Notes: generated from the letters alone by a model not told the origin. DNA of 64,000 nt from Paralvinella palmiformis (GCA_025642065.1 JAODUP010000114.1:718501-782500), one strand, 5' to 3'; positions 47,761 through 61,013 are shown, numbered from the stretch's first letter. Made by a program: numbers and translations.

Positions 47761-47844
47761 GGCAGCATATGAATTGTAATATAAACATTTTGGTGTATAC
47801 ATTTGTGGGGGAAATAAATAAGCTACGTATACGACGTCATCAAT

Positions 47845-48015
47845 GCAGTGCGATGGGACAGAGGACAAAACATTGCGCTGCGCTCATCTAGGGCATGATT
47901 CCAATGCCACTGATGGCTGTATTTGTTGGATGCGTCCGTATGGATTTGTCAAAGAACTCACCCACTCACTAACTCAGTAGCACACTCGTTCAGTAGCAGA
48001 CCCACTCACTTGCTC
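47845..48015 (+). mobile_element. tRNA-derived SINE (family III), second tandem copy in left arm
   Basis: TGCGATGGGACAGAGGACAA, then ACATTGCGCTGCGCTC and a B box (GGCATGATTCCAATGCC), the body GATGGCTGTATTTGTTGGAT and a CACTCACT tail. The direct counterpart in the right arm is 59440-59640. Confidence 0.7.
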
Positions 48016-49644
48016 ATTTAAATTTTCATGGACTCATGTATGGCTTCCTGATGTTTTCACTACTGGGGTTCCTATTGTCCTCTGTTTGTTGCCTCAGAGT
48101 GTTAGTGTTAAGACATGTTTATATACTCAATTATCAAAATGAGATAAAGTCAGTCAGATCACTGGATAGAGATGTCTCATCGGATAATAGTACACTCACA
48201 TATCGTAATGCAATGCTTCTTATTATCGCCGAGTATCAAAGATAATTTCTATAAACATAATTACAAAACTTTAATATTCTACATACTGAATACATTCCCA
48301 TATCTCCTAATGAAACGTTGCAAATGTTTGTTTTATTTGTTTTATGTGAATGTAAACATAGAGTGTATGTATTTTGTAAACGAAATCAATACGGGGGTAG
48401 CAACAACAACACGTACTAATTTAGATTAGTCTGTTCAATAAAGCCTTGAACTATAGATCATGCTTACCTACTAGTCACGGTGCTGCTGACATAAATGTAG
48501 GAAAATAACAAAAGTAAAACCAGGTATTCCTTTTAAACATGCGGCGATGTGCTGTTTCCGGCTCTCCCATTCGTGATAGATTGATCTTTCTGGAATAAAA
48601 CACTATCTTATTGACGGGCTGGCAATGGGCAAAGAGACATATTGGCAGATATATAACAACACAATTGGAGGATGAATAATGAACCCTGACGATTCGAACG
48701 AATACGGTCTAAATACGATATCTCCCAGTGAACTTTGGCATCGAGTTACCAGATTCTATCACTCATGTGGCACGATCTACCAGAGACATTCCCACAATAC
48801 TCACTAAAGATTTAGTCTTACAGAAGAGTTGTTCGATGCACAATCTACGTCGCATGCGATTTTTCCTCAAATGAGATTTGATTATGAACCACGCTATTGA
48901 TATGGTTACAGTTTTTGAGAGATGAATCAAGTCTGAGACAATGGATAAATTGTTTCTGGATGTATTGTCCTTCTCCAGATAAAGCTTTTATGGCATGTAT
49001 TGGAAGGAAACAACGTATAAGTTGGTGTTGCCATTGTCTATAAAGCTAACCTACAAACAGGTACCAACTCATTAACTAGTTGTTGTTATATGTCTAAAGT
49101 ATCAACATCTGTTCAATACCGGTGTATTTAGTTAAAGAAGAACAAACTAACACTTAAAAGAGATTCCTTATTTTTGAACCAACTATCGACTAGGTTGTGC
49201 TTATGCATTTCTTGTTTTTGCTACATTAATTTCCATGTATTAATTAACAAGAAGAGAACCAAACGCAGTTTATTTTGTGTTGGTTCGAGGCATGCACTGT
49301 GCTCTACTACAGTGGGACAGCGTTTGGAAAGACAAACGAACCAGCGAAAGATACCATGTGAAGTATACGTGCATGGCAACACCAAGTGACGTTATTCAGG
49401 ACGCATGCGCAATGCATGATCCTAGGGTTTTTTTCTTTTAGTTTTTGGGGCCGGTTAGCAATGCCTTCAGTTTGGATAAACGTTATTTCAATTTCAACAT
49501 TTCTAAGTTAATTCTGCTTTATAAATACAATAATCAATATCTTTTGTTATAAAGGTTGTGAGCCAATAATCCACAGCTCCAAACATTCATGGCTGCTCAC
49601 CTAGTATGTGTTGGAAGGTAGATTTAATTATCAATTGGCAAAGT

Positions 49645-50532
49645 CCAACGATTTATCGGTGGATTTAATATAATGTATTATATTATATTTCCGATGAAGG
49701 GCATATTTAAGTGGAACCAGTTTCGCTCCATATCCTGGGGAACATGCCGTTTTTATAATGCCGTTAAAAAGGCATGATTTAATCAATATTCCTCAGCTCT
49801 ATTAAGTTTGTATATTTGGGTGACTCTTTTAGAATGACCAGAAGATGATAATTTGTAACGCTGACTATTAGCAGGAAATTGCAGGCGCTTTAATGCTCAC
49901 CGTTGGATCTCTTAATGTCGTTATAGTGTGATTACGCTGATCAACAAGACTAGAAAAATTGAGAATTTTTATTAATTATATTAAAAAGGAAAGATAAGTT
50001 TTTTTCTAATGTCATCTATTGTCAGGCATTACTCTGGATTCTGGTTTTATTTTTGAGTAAGAAGATTTTGCTAAAGAGAAGTACGAACTATCCATCGAGG
50101 TATTCATTTTATGTTTAGAGTGTAAACATTGGTTGTGGGTTTACATGAAGTGCGTCACCACGCGAGTAATGTAAGAATTAGTAATATATGTTTAGGAAAT
50201 TTCAGTTATTAAAATATAAATGTTTTGAGTTAAATATTATCAGCTTTGGTCACCCTGTGATATATGACTGAGGGGCATCTGCCAAGTGAAAGAAATCCCA
50301 CAAAAACCTCAATTTATTTTAACAGATTTACATATCAATATTTAGTTATTTTTTAATTGACTAATTAGGATAATGTTGTCATGGCAACAGAGTACGTCAT
50401 CAACATAGCCACGTAGAAAGCCTTAAAATAAACAACTTACCATTTAAGAGTTGATATTCTTAATATTTCACTTTGTTTAATTCAGTTTAATAAGGATGAC
50501 AATTAAATAGAATGGGTAGACTATATGTAGTC

Positions 50533-50602
<70 letters not shown>

Positions 50603-50880
50603 TTATATCTTAAGATTAAGACTGATAAAGAGTTATTTATATATTTGACTTTAACCTTCAGTGGAAATGATATATCTAATATTGGATATGTTAAATAAAT
50701 ACTGTTGGGGAGAAATAGTAGCCGTGCCCAGAAACCCTTCAAACATAGGTGAGGATTTGGTATGTTTCTGGGCTTTGTTTTAATTCGACACAGCAAAATA
50801 CTAGCAATGTCATAACTGAAAAATTAATTTCTTGTAATGAGCATTGTTAATTTATGCGTATAAATTACGTTTGAAATGAT
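49645..50880. other. left-arm-specific insert
   Basis: Absent between the matched segments of the right arm (around 57875-57965). Contains (TA)n at 50536-50596 and no recognisable coding sequence or terminal repeats. Confidence 0.5.
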
Positions 50881-50984
50881 TTGGTGTTAACAGAACATTT
50901 TATACATGAAAAAGATCGTTTGTTATTTTAATAGTTCTATATCTCTGTTAGCATCAAATTGTGATATCTATCCAGGCCTGGATC

Positions 50985-51180
50985 TGATTATATTTGTTTA
51001 CGCCACCGCATACTAGTACATGCTGAGACGGGCATTTACCAAAACGTGATCGCCGAATAACTTGGCGTGACAGGTGAAACCCTGAATAGGATATTAAAGC
51101 GCAATGGGAAAACAGAGAAGCTAGATTCTGGAAAGTCAGCTGGACGTCTACGCACAACAATTGAAAGTGATGACTAACAA
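50985..51180 (+). pseudogene. Tc1/mariner-type HTH fragment, left arm
   Basis: The plus-strand reading from about 51025 gives ETGIYQNVIAE*LGVTGETLN followed by RILKRNGKTEKLDSGKSAG. This matches the N-terminal HTH pattern of Tc1-like transposases or related invertases (Q/KxxIAxxLGVxxxTVxxILKR). A stop interrupts the helix, and no DDE domain follows. It is paired with the inverted copy at 57640-57800. Confidence 0.6.
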
Positions 51181-54100
51181 CTACTCACACTGGGGGGGCT
51201 GGATTGTTTGATGTTCTTTAATTCCCAGAACGCCAACCTACAAATATCAACGTGTGCCGATGAATTGTGAAAACAAGGTGGATCTCCCTTCAATTTCGAT
51301 AAAAATTAAGGAATACGTGGGCATGCTGTACGGGATGACTGTATCTCGTAAGTGACTTAATGTTATTAGTCGATGCTTTATTAGTCGAGGTGCTCTTACT
51401 TGTGTTATGAGTTGTCTTATGTATTAATCTTATTTCACTAACAACGTTGGCAGAGAATCTGATTCGTCGTTGTTATATTGATATCCTGAAGTAATAGATA
51501 GTCTTCATCATCTGGCACTATTGTTATATGAACATTTTATCATCTCCAAAAGGTTTTCAGTATTACCATAATATATATCTAGCCTGCTCGAATAAATCAA
51601 GTTGCATAGCTATGATAGCTAAATTGGCATTAAGTATCCTATTTTATCAAATTTCATGATACAACATATACAATTAATAAAAACCGATATTAATCTATTT
51701 CTTGGTTTCTTACTCCTCATATAGGCTGTCCAGTTACTGGTCTAATACAGAAGAACTGTAAAAATTATCATGTACAAAAAAACTTAACCTATATATGTTT
51801 GAGGTAGAATTATGTGACTTTCATTAAACCATCATACATAAATTAGCTGAGTGGAAAGACCAATGAAAAACAATTATATATTGAGCTTCTAGTCGTTTAT
51901 CTTAAAGGTCATTATCTTCTCATTGATGTTTTGGACTGATCTGCGAACATTGCATTTAAGATAACTTGACCAATATTATCTAAATATTGCTTTCTCAGAA
52001 TTGCATTTGATTGTCATACCTTTTACACGCTACGTGTTGTTTTTAGCGAAGGAAACAATTAGAGCCAACTGGAGATTTGTTTCTTGATTTCTGTCAAACG
52101 GAAGGTAGAACCCTCACTAGTGTATTAGGATTGTCTCAGTTTAAAGGATACGATACGTATTTTAATTAGATTTTACCCATCTCTTGGTATTATAACATAA
52201 CACAAAGTAGTCGCCATTTGTAATTATTTATGCATATAATATGAGCGTTGCCTGATTACAAGTTCGCATAATTTGTAAGCCCAGTTGTCGTTACATCTAC
52301 ACTGCAGTAGATCAGCCCAGATCTGTACACGAATACCATATGGTAAATCTAACATAAAAGCATAAATTATACCCTTGCTACACATGGGAATTTGGATGAT
52401 ATTCTTTAACCAACAGCACAATCAATTTTCGCGTTTAGGAAGAGCATGCCTTATTATATGTGCAAGTATATGCACTATTACAAGTTTGTAAAGAAGATCG
52501 TCACATATAATGACGACAGAGTCTCCATTTCCTCCTTATCTGTCAGTTCCAGATCCGTGTTCAATATGTCTTAGTTGTCGTAGCCTCGCATGAGCAAGGA
52601 TCAACATACATTAAATTAAACCACTTAGTGTCTGATAACTAGCGTTCCAATCAACGTTTGTCAATATGTTTTCGTCAACTGTTTGTTGATAATCTCATTT
52701 CACATTGTATTAATTCTCCTCGGCTTTCATGCAGTTCCTTCATCGTTTCTGAATAAGAATCAATGCCTTCCACGGAATTACTCATTTCATCAAATTCCAT
52801 GGCACGCAGTTTGTATTTTGTAACATTACCTTTGTCTTGTGGACATATACGCTTCATTTATGTTATAATTAAATTCTCAACATCACATTTGTATCACGTT
52901 TTAAACATTATTTCATATTAAGATGTTCAACATTACTATCTAATGAATCATGATGAAAACTGTCACCTTCTTGTCTGATACAACGACGTCACTGTCGTTT
53001 TGAAGGAACTTGTGTAAATGCATACATTGAAACTATTTAACGCCTTTAATATACTTAAAAACACTTTATTTTGCTTCTGTTGTAATGCATGTCTAAAGTT
53101 GCACGTAATAGTGAACAAGAGTTCACCTATTATACTCTAATACATATTATTGCATCAGCTGAGCAAATAATTATTTCAAGCTTCATCTCAAGAAGCAATT
53201 TAAAATAATTTATTACTGACATTTGATGAATATTAAAGGATGCATTCCGAGATAATGGGACTGAGTCTGGGGATAGCTCTTCATAATTCAATTGGACCTT
53301 GTAGTTATGTACGTTTACTAGTTTCTTGAAACATTCCGGAATTACGGCTCAACCAGTAAACTATCGTGCATATGATGTTTCCCGAAAAAGTGTAAAAAGA
53401 CAAGCTCCTAAATTTGATCCCAAGCGCCACCTGGTAACAATATTGAAGAAGTGTGACAGTAATCCAAGGAAGGATAAGAGAGACAATTCTAATTTCAATG
53501 TATAATCTGTTTCATCGCAAATGAATACTACAAAGGGTGCGATTATGATCAAAGAACAATGGAATTACAAATACTATACAACAAAGATAACTTCGATATA
53601 TTACTGAATAACGACATAATTGAAGACCCAAAGAGAACTTCCAATTTATTCCTGACTTCAGGGTGACATATCACAAAACTATTTTGGAACTATTATCCGG
53701 TTTGTGACGGTTTTGAGTCGAAGTTTGGAATATAAAAAAGCCTCAGTTTTTCGGTATATATAGTCCAATGTTAATAAGACGGATACGTTTATTCCAGTAA
53801 CCTCGATATCTGCAACTTGCTGGATCTATTGTCTCTTCCTATTAGAAAACAATACAGGTTTAAATTGGTTGGCACAATATAAGTTATACGGTTCCAAAAT
53901 GATACTTTTCTTTATTCCATTCACCGTATGCAGTTATGAATATTTTAGTTTAACACATGTCGGTAGGTAGGTAAAATTGCTATATGTAAACCTTTGCCTG
54001 GTAGTGGCGTAATGCTCCAAATTTAACTTCCCTAAATATATTTCCGTCGGGAGGAGATGCACCCGATATGGTCACCCCCGTCCATACCTTCTGCACAGTG

Positions 54101-54123
54101 CCTCTTATCGCGGAAATAAGAGG
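54101..54123. other. short perfect hairpin
   Basis: CCTCTTAT, a 7-base loop CGCGGAA and ATAAGAGG form an 8-bp stem inside a GC-richer patch (about 54040-54130). It does not match the histone stem-loop. Confidence 0.4.
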
Positions 54124-55146
54124 TCCATTTCCTCCTAATGTCTTAACAGAAGACTGTATAATGTATTTCTAGTAACTTTATCAGTTATGTTGGATCTAGT
54201 CACTTTTAATTTCTGCTCGTCTGAATTCAAAATGTTTTTAGTAGTTAAAACACTAGAAATGCACATGAAAAGATAATGTGTAATTTTAACAAAATACTTT
54301 AGAAGATATCCAATCTACCACCAACGCACTAAAACGAGGTGAGATCAAGTGTTTGTGTATGTGTTGCAACAGATCTTCACATTCGCTGATATGACACATG
54401 ACTAATTAAATAGCTGATGTTACTGTAGTACAAACATATATTAATAAAGGTACCTTTGTTTTTCCGTACGTCGTAACTACCGCAGTTGCCAAAGTTTAAT
54501 ATAATAGATTCTAAAATAATATTTTAAAACTCGTGCACCTCAGCCTTTATATCATTTTATAGATCTACTACATATTAGAATACAAAAATGTGTGCAGAGT
54601 AATACAAAAGTATAATAAATAAGATAAATGTTGGATTACACATACCCCACTACATCTCCATTTTAAGCACAAAACAATCCATAAGTGAAAGCATATTAAT
54701 GAACTATTTTCATTACATCTGTCGACATAGCAAATTTAAATACGCCATTTTAAGGGTACCACGAGGCTGGAATCGAAATTCAAGGATTAGAAAAAATCAT
54801 AGAAAATATTAATATCCATAGAAATGAAGTTTACAGAGTCGTGAGATTATAAATATCAATTAAGGGAGAATTTATATCAATAATACTATACAAGTCATCT
54901 ATTTCATTACCGGAAAACGCCATATTGTTGCTTCTATACCAGATGTTCTTTTTTTTGACAGTACACAGTGACTTCACTCTGCTTACGAAACATATAACCT
55001 TTTACAAATGTGATCTAGAAGCCTGTTATTACTTATGGGATAAATGAATTTCGCCATTGAGGAAACGCCTTAAAAGAAATGCACACTTTGATTATAGGTC
55101 ATCGTACGAGCTGTTCATTACTAGCTAACAGTTAATATTCTTATTG

Positions 55147-55148
<2 letters not shown>

Positions 55149-55201
<53 letters not shown>
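55149..55201. repeat. (TA)n microsatellite
   Basis: About 26 TA units. The open frame starting in it is an artefact. Confidence 0.9.
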
Positions 55202-55202
<1 letters not shown>

Positions 55203-55666
55203 TCTGGATGTTTGTAGATATATGATGCATGAACTACTTATCAACAGTAATACAGACAACTGCGACTCAAAATTGTCTCAGTGGCCACAATTCAATAAGT
55301 TAGAGTGGCTCAACTGTTATTGCACTAAGTGTTGTAACATAATGTTAACTCCTTTATTAGTAAAGCACAGCCATTATATGACATTTGTCTGACATGAGAA
55401 TCTTATTCTTAAGTATAAATAAAATGCTATCGAATAAATTAAGTATTTTAATTTAAAAAAATAAGAGTTTAAATCACCGTGATCAGCATTCAAACTTATG
55501 TTGATATTTATTTATTAAAGGAGCATTTAGCCGCTATCCACGAAGGAATTTTTTGTCTCTGAAATTATATATACACTATCAACATCAATTAATATAAATA
55601 TAAAAATTTGCTGTTTTACAGTCACTTTGTACTGATGATATGTTAATTAGGCAGAGCCACATACAA

Positions 55667-55778
55667 AAGTAATTAGGTAAAGTTGAAGATGGAATACCGT
55701 TCTAACATACTCAGTCCGAGATTTGAGCCCAGGTGTTCCAGATATGTTGTCAATCACGCGACCATTTAAGTCATCTAT
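55667..55778 (-). mobile_element. degenerate SINE (family II-like), minus strand
   Basis: On the minus strand the text GTGATTGACAACATATCTGG, then TGGGCTCAAATCTCGGACTG (B-box-like) and TTCCATCTTCAACTTTACCT follows family II with many substitutions. Confidence 0.5.
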
Positions 55779-56036
55779 CTTGGACTATGAACATTTTTAT
55801 CTGGACCGTTTTCAACAATATTCAATATATATCCTGTATGGCTGCATCATAATCATTATTTTGATATAATATTCATTGGTAATGGTTGGAAACATGTACA
55901 ATTATAGAATACGTTAATTATTATTTCACTTTTAAACATATTTAGAATTTTGTATCACAAACAACTGTCGTCATTGTTAACATTATTGTCTGATGTAATT
56001 TTCAGTCTAATAATTATATTAACAACAAATGATACT

Positions 56037-56048
56037 GATGATGATGAC

Positions 56049-56078
<30 letters not shown>
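56037..56078. repeat. (GAT)n microsatellite
   Basis: Thirteen or so GAT/GAC units. Confidence 0.9.
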
Positions 56079-56079
<1 letters not shown>

Positions 56080-56737
56080 TGAGCGACGATGTTCCCTACT
56101 GATGACTCCGTATAAAACGGTATTGATCACCTTTCAATCATAACGTTCGATAACGTTTTTTATACCCAAGAGAGTTGTTTGTTTCTTACCAAACTAGGAC
56201 ATAAATTTAGTACGAGCTAAGTATGAGGCATCAGAAAGTCTCTTATAAAACTCAATACTATTGTAGTTTTGATCACATATGATGCTCTAATAATAAGTTC
56301 AGTGAAAGTTATTATGTCCGACGTTATTTGTCATTTGTCGAGCTTCTTTAAATAAACGTATTTGATCTTATCTTAGCATGAATCAATCAAGCGTTCAGAT
56401 TGCACACCTTGTCAATGAGCAAACAAACCAGATAGTCAAGATTTCATCATATAACTAGAACATCATATAACATTTGTATGTGATATTTTGCCGATAGTTC
56501 AGGTTCTTTGGTATGAAATAATGATAAGAACCAATTTATAATTAAACTAAGAAAAAAAACATTAGTCGCTATGTTGATTGTGAGCATACCTTGATAATTA
56601 TAACTTTTCACAACTTTCCAACCAAACGACTAAAACTAGTATAGGCAATAAGCACACAGGAGTTAATTAAAAATGTTGCCGAGGAGAGGATGTTCGTGTC
56701 CGTGAAAACAGTCGGTCCTTGTCTTATCTCGAGGGTG

Positions 56738-56945
56738 AAGACACATTTACACACATACACACGCAGACACACAGACAAGTCCCACACACACACACACACA
56801 CACACACTAACACACACATACATCGGATTAATAGATGTCTCTCAACAGTTTATTTGGTAATGACAAAACACACACAGACATTCACAAACACCACACATCT
56901 GGTTAATGGATGCCCATCAAGAGTTTATCTGGTGGTGGCAATTTA
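56738..56945. repeat. CA-rich repeats with 46-bp direct duplication
   Basis: CA arrays at 56748-56820. They are followed by two diverged copies of a segment reading GATTAATAGATGTCTCTCAA in the first and GGTTAATGGATGCCCATCAA in the second (starts about 56825 and 56899), each preceded by CA repeats. Confidence 0.65.
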
Positions 56946-57639
56946 ATGAGGACATAGACGCGGCGAGGGGTAAAAGACACAGGCGAATCCAAAGCAACTT
57001 TATGGGCTAGCAATCGTAATCAGATACTGATGTCACTAGATTAAAGTGGACGGAAAGCCACTGTAACATATTGAAGAGAACCTTCATAATGTTGGAGCTC
57101 CGTTTATCCGCATCTCTATTACTCGCTACTGGTCTATGGGGATAAAGTATATTAAATTATTCATTACATATAACAACCCTACCTGAAATAAAGGTTAAAG
57201 TCCCTCTGGACTGTTATCGAGGGAGAGACGACAAGTTATTTCCAATATTATACTGTTTTCCGTACATATATTTACCCATAAAAGCCACAAATAATCAGAT
57301 GAATATAACTGAATAGGAATGAATTTGTTCAGACCTTAAGGTAATATAATAGTGATATTAAACAGCCGGAGAACAAAGGTGTTTCTTCAATGGTGAGATT
57401 AAATCCGTCCACCCCCCTATAACTAAGAAAAAACACATTTTAGGTCACATTCGTATTTATAGTGTAGCCACTGTGCCATGTTAAAATATATAACTTCTAA
57501 TGTAAAACCAAATAAATGAAATGAAATAGGTGACATTTAATTGACATTTGCTAGTTGAAACCAACTGGTATTTAGGGAATTGAAGACCATGAAGCAATCC
57601 TGGCGTGAAAGCTTGAGTAGTTGACAATGACCGCTTTAG

Positions 57640-57800
57640 GTTGTCATGCTTGGATGTCCAGTTGACGTTTCAGAATGCTAGTCATGGTTTGACGCGTCAC
57701 ACCAACGTATTCAGCGATCATCTTTTGGAAAAGACATGTCTCAGCAAATGCTAGTATACTATCACGTACACCAATATCATCAGATCTAGGCATGACTAAA
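57640..57800 (-). pseudogene. Tc1/mariner-type HTH fragment, right arm
   Basis: On the minus strand an open stretch begins at an ATG (57795). It reads MPRSDDIGVRDSILAFAE, then QKMIAEYVGVTRQTMTSILK, a good HTH of the transposase type. After KRQLDIQA it runs into unrelated sequence with stops, with no catalytic domain. Cleaner than its left-arm partner, which has a stop within the helix. A solo HTH relic is likeliest. Confidence 0.65.
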
Positions 57801-59439
57801 TATCATAGGTTGATGCTAACAGAGATGTAGAACTAGTAAAATAGCAAGTGATCTTTTTATAGCTAAAATGATCTCTTATATTAGCATCAAATAATAGCAA
57901 AGGTAATATCTTGAACATACTTGAACAATACTCAATACTATAAATTCCTTTCTTAGTTCTAGTTATTAATTTAATTTACCTTTCCAATCCAACATATGCC
58001 AGGTGAGCACCAATGATTTGTTGGAGCTGTGGATTATTGGCTTTCAGCGTGAATTGTAAAATATATTGAATATCGCATTTTGAAAGCAAGCTTAACTTCG
58101 AAACGTTGAATTTGGAATAACTGAGGAGTAATAATGCATTATACGCCTGTATCCCCCAACTTTATATAGAACATCTAAGAAATAGAAGCTAGGATGGTGC
58201 ACTGCGCAGGGTTTTTGGATCTATTGGTGTTGCCACGCACATGCACTTCATATGGCAACATTCGCTAGTTCCTTGGTCTTTTAATTCGCTGCGTCACTCT
58301 GAATAGAGAACATTGCATGCCAGAAACCAGCCAAAATGGCAACATTTGATGGTCTTCTTGTCAATTAATGAAATGGAAATTAATGTGGCGAACCCATTAG
58401 ATAATTGTTTCAAAAATATGGAATCTTTCTATCGAATAGACCGGTCTTTAAAATTCTTCTTTAGACATATAACAACAACTAGTTAATGAGTTGGTACCTG
58501 TTCGTTGGTTAGTTTTTTTAGACAATGACAACACCAACTTATAAATCGTTCCCTTCCAATACATGCTATAAAAACTTTATATATGGATAACGACAATACA
58601 TCCGGAAACAATGTATTCATTGTCTTAAGCTTCAGTCATATCTCAATAAACGTAACCATATCAATATCGTGATTCGTGATTAAAACCCATTTGAGGAAAA
58701 TTGTATTAGACGTAGATTGTAATGCACAGTTCTTCTGTGGGACTAAATCTTTAGTGAGGATTGTGTGAATATATCTGGTAGACCGCGCCACGTGCGACAA
58801 AGAATCTGGTAATTCGATGCGAAAGGTCACTGGGAGAGAATGTGTTCGTGCGAATCGTCACGCTTCATTATTCATCCTCCGATTGTGTTGTTATCTATCT
58901 GCCAATATGTCTCTTTGTCCCATCGCCTGTCCGTCCATAAGATAGTGTTTTATTTCAGAAAGATCAATCTATCACGAATGGGAGAGCCGGAAAAACTGAA
59001 TAGACTAATCTAAATTAATATATGTTGTTGTTGCTATCCCTATATTGACTTCGTTTACAAAACGCTTACACTCTATGTTAACATTAAGATGCTTTTCTAA
59101 ACCATAAACGTGCACTATATTCCATTAGGAGCTATAGAAATTTGTTCAGAATATAGAATATTCAGTTTTTACAGTTCAGGTTTTAAAATGATATTTGATC
59201 CACGGCGGTAATAAGAATTAAATTTGGCCTGATTCCATTCATAAATATGAGTGTATTATAATCCGATAATACATCTCTATCCTGTGATCTGACTGACTTT
59301 AGCTTATGATTGACACACAACATTTTGATAATTGACTACATAAACATGTCTTAACATTAAAACTCTTAGGTATCAAACAGAGGACAATTGGAAGAAAATA
59401 ATGAAGAACACAGGAAGCCAAATCATAATTTACGAAAAA

Positions 59440-59645
59440 CTAAATGAGTGAGCGAGTGGCTCAGCTAGTGAATGAGGGTGTCACTGAGTTAGTTAGTGAG
59501 TGAGTTTTTCTTTGGCAAATCCACAGGGAAACATCCACCAAATACAGCAATCAGTGCGATTCGAATCATGCCCAGGACGAGTGCAGCGCAATGTTTTATA
59601 CTCTGTCCCATCGCACTACATTGCTGATGTATGTGATATAACTAG
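59440..59645 (-). mobile_element. tRNA-derived SINE (family III), right arm
   Basis: Minus strand: GTGCGATGGGACAGAGTATA, ACATTGCGCTGCACTCGTCC, GGCATGATTCGAATCGCACT (B box), GCTGTATTTGGTGGATGTTT, then ACTCACTCACTAAC. It is the single-copy equivalent of the two tandem copies in the left arm. Confidence 0.72.
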
Positions 59646-60204
59646 AATGTTTCTAGATGTCTAATCGTGGCATTATTACACTTACTGTGTATATTATACT
59701 TCTGGTCAATGACATGAGGGGATGGCGTGACATGGAGTAGTAGGTCAATTTCTATCAAAGAAGATTATTCTCTGGCAGGTAGTACTCAATATAGATGGAC
59801 CATTGTCTATCAGAATATGACGCCAGCTATCACAAAGATGGCGTGCTGCTTCTCTATGCCACATCTAGTGCAGTAATTCCTCATTTGTTGTAATGTCAGC
59901 GTAAAACTAAACTAATCACAGTCGAGGTTATGAAGTACAGTATTGATAATATCTCACAATTCAATAATTCCCCGTGCCACTTTAACTATCCTTTAATCAA
60001 ACAATAACAATTCGAATTACAGTTATGGCTATGAATACTGTTCATCTTTATCACGAGATGTTATCAGAAAGCTAACAATACCATTGTCAGAATGTTTTAT
60101 GTTTATGACACAATTGGCTCTAAGTAAGAACAATAAGATATTATAAGAAAAACAAATGTGACTTTTCACGCAAATGATTCATCGAATACGAATAATTATA
60201 TATA

Positions 60205-60209
60205 TATAT

Positions 60210-60272
<63 letters not shown>

Positions 60273-60296
60273 CCCCCCCCCTCTCTAAAAATAATA

Positions 60297-60340
<44 letters not shown>
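60205..60340. repeat. (TC)n, C-run and (TA)n microsatellites
   Basis: (TC)n at 60211-60270, a run of C at 60271-60280, then TA-rich to 60338. Confidence 0.95.
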
Positions 60341-60936
60341 GCTTGCCGCCCAGTGCTGGTAAAACCATAACCTGGTTGGAAAATATCAATTAAAGCCAGG
60401 CCATTGGGCTTGTATTAAATATGGGGAATTCCTTTTATAAACATATATTGTATTGTTGATATTTTGTCCCAAACTGATTATTTTTGTTGACATTCTATCT
60501 AAGCTAGCAGTTTAATACATTCTGAGATTATGTTTAATCGTCTCGGAATAATTAAGTTATAGAACAAAGATGTGGACTGTAAGCCCAAAGCCCATTTGCT
60601 CGATTCCCCATTAGTAATATGACAACAGATTTTATCAGCTGGAAGAAAACAGACACTAGTAATATCAAACAACCACCTTTTAGCTTTTCAACATAATAGA
60701 GCAACAGGTATTCTAAATAAACTCCCTGTTCACCGAGATAATATATTTGGCATTACGATAATAATTAATCATATCAAAATACAACCACTGAAATCAGGGC
60801 TCATTCAAATAATACCTTCCCCGATGTTGGGTATATTTCTTAAGATTGTTTTATGCCCTGCTTACATTATCTTTGGCAAATTGTTCCAAATGATACGAAA
60901 AAGTTAATTAAAAATTTTATATATATATATATATAT

Positions 60937-61013
<77 letters not shown>

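Larger units (their letters stand above)
46930..51235 (+). repeat. left arm of large inverted repeat
   Basis: The reverse complement of 57555-60172 aligns along its length, by eye roughly 75-85% identical. Matching landmarks are CATCTCGTGATAAAGATGA (47032), GAGCATTACCTGCCAGA (47303), TGCAGTGCGATGGGACAGAG (47853), ATTCGTGATAGATTGATCTTTCTG (48570 region), GGTGTTGCCATTGTCT (49023), AATAATCCACAGCTCCAA (49564) and CTCTGTTAGCATCAA (50943). A block at about 49645-50880 has no partner in the right arm. No host gene is recognised. Confidence 0.85.
51236..57554. other. spacer of the inverted repeat
   Basis: About 6.3 kb, mostly unique-looking AT-rich sequence. It includes a GC-richer patch with a perfect 8-bp stem hairpin (54101-54123), (TA)n at 55149-55201, a family II-like SINE relic (55667-55778), (GAT)n at 56037-56078, CA repeats and a 46-bp direct repeat at 56820-56945. 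No intact gene was recognised. Confidence 0.55.
57555..60172 (-). repeat. right arm of large inverted repeat
   Basis: Reverse complement of 46930-51235 minus the left-arm-specific insert and one SINE copy. Landmarks include TGTGGATTATTGGCT (58029), GATCAATCTATCACGAATGGGA (58960 region), TGGCGTGACATGGAGTAGTA (59724) and TCATCTTTATCACGAGATGT (60042). It ends beside (TC)n/(TA)n microsatellites at 60205. Confidence 0.85.

Noticed and set aside
52675..52857. 60-codon minus-strand frame rich in Glu and Met
   Set aside because: Composition looks protein-like, but it has no recognisable domain, no clear splice sites and no paralogue. Not supported as a gene or exon.
54101..54123. Histone mRNA 3' stem-loop
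   Set aside because: The stem sequence and 7-base loop do not match the conserved 6-bp stem and 4-base loop.
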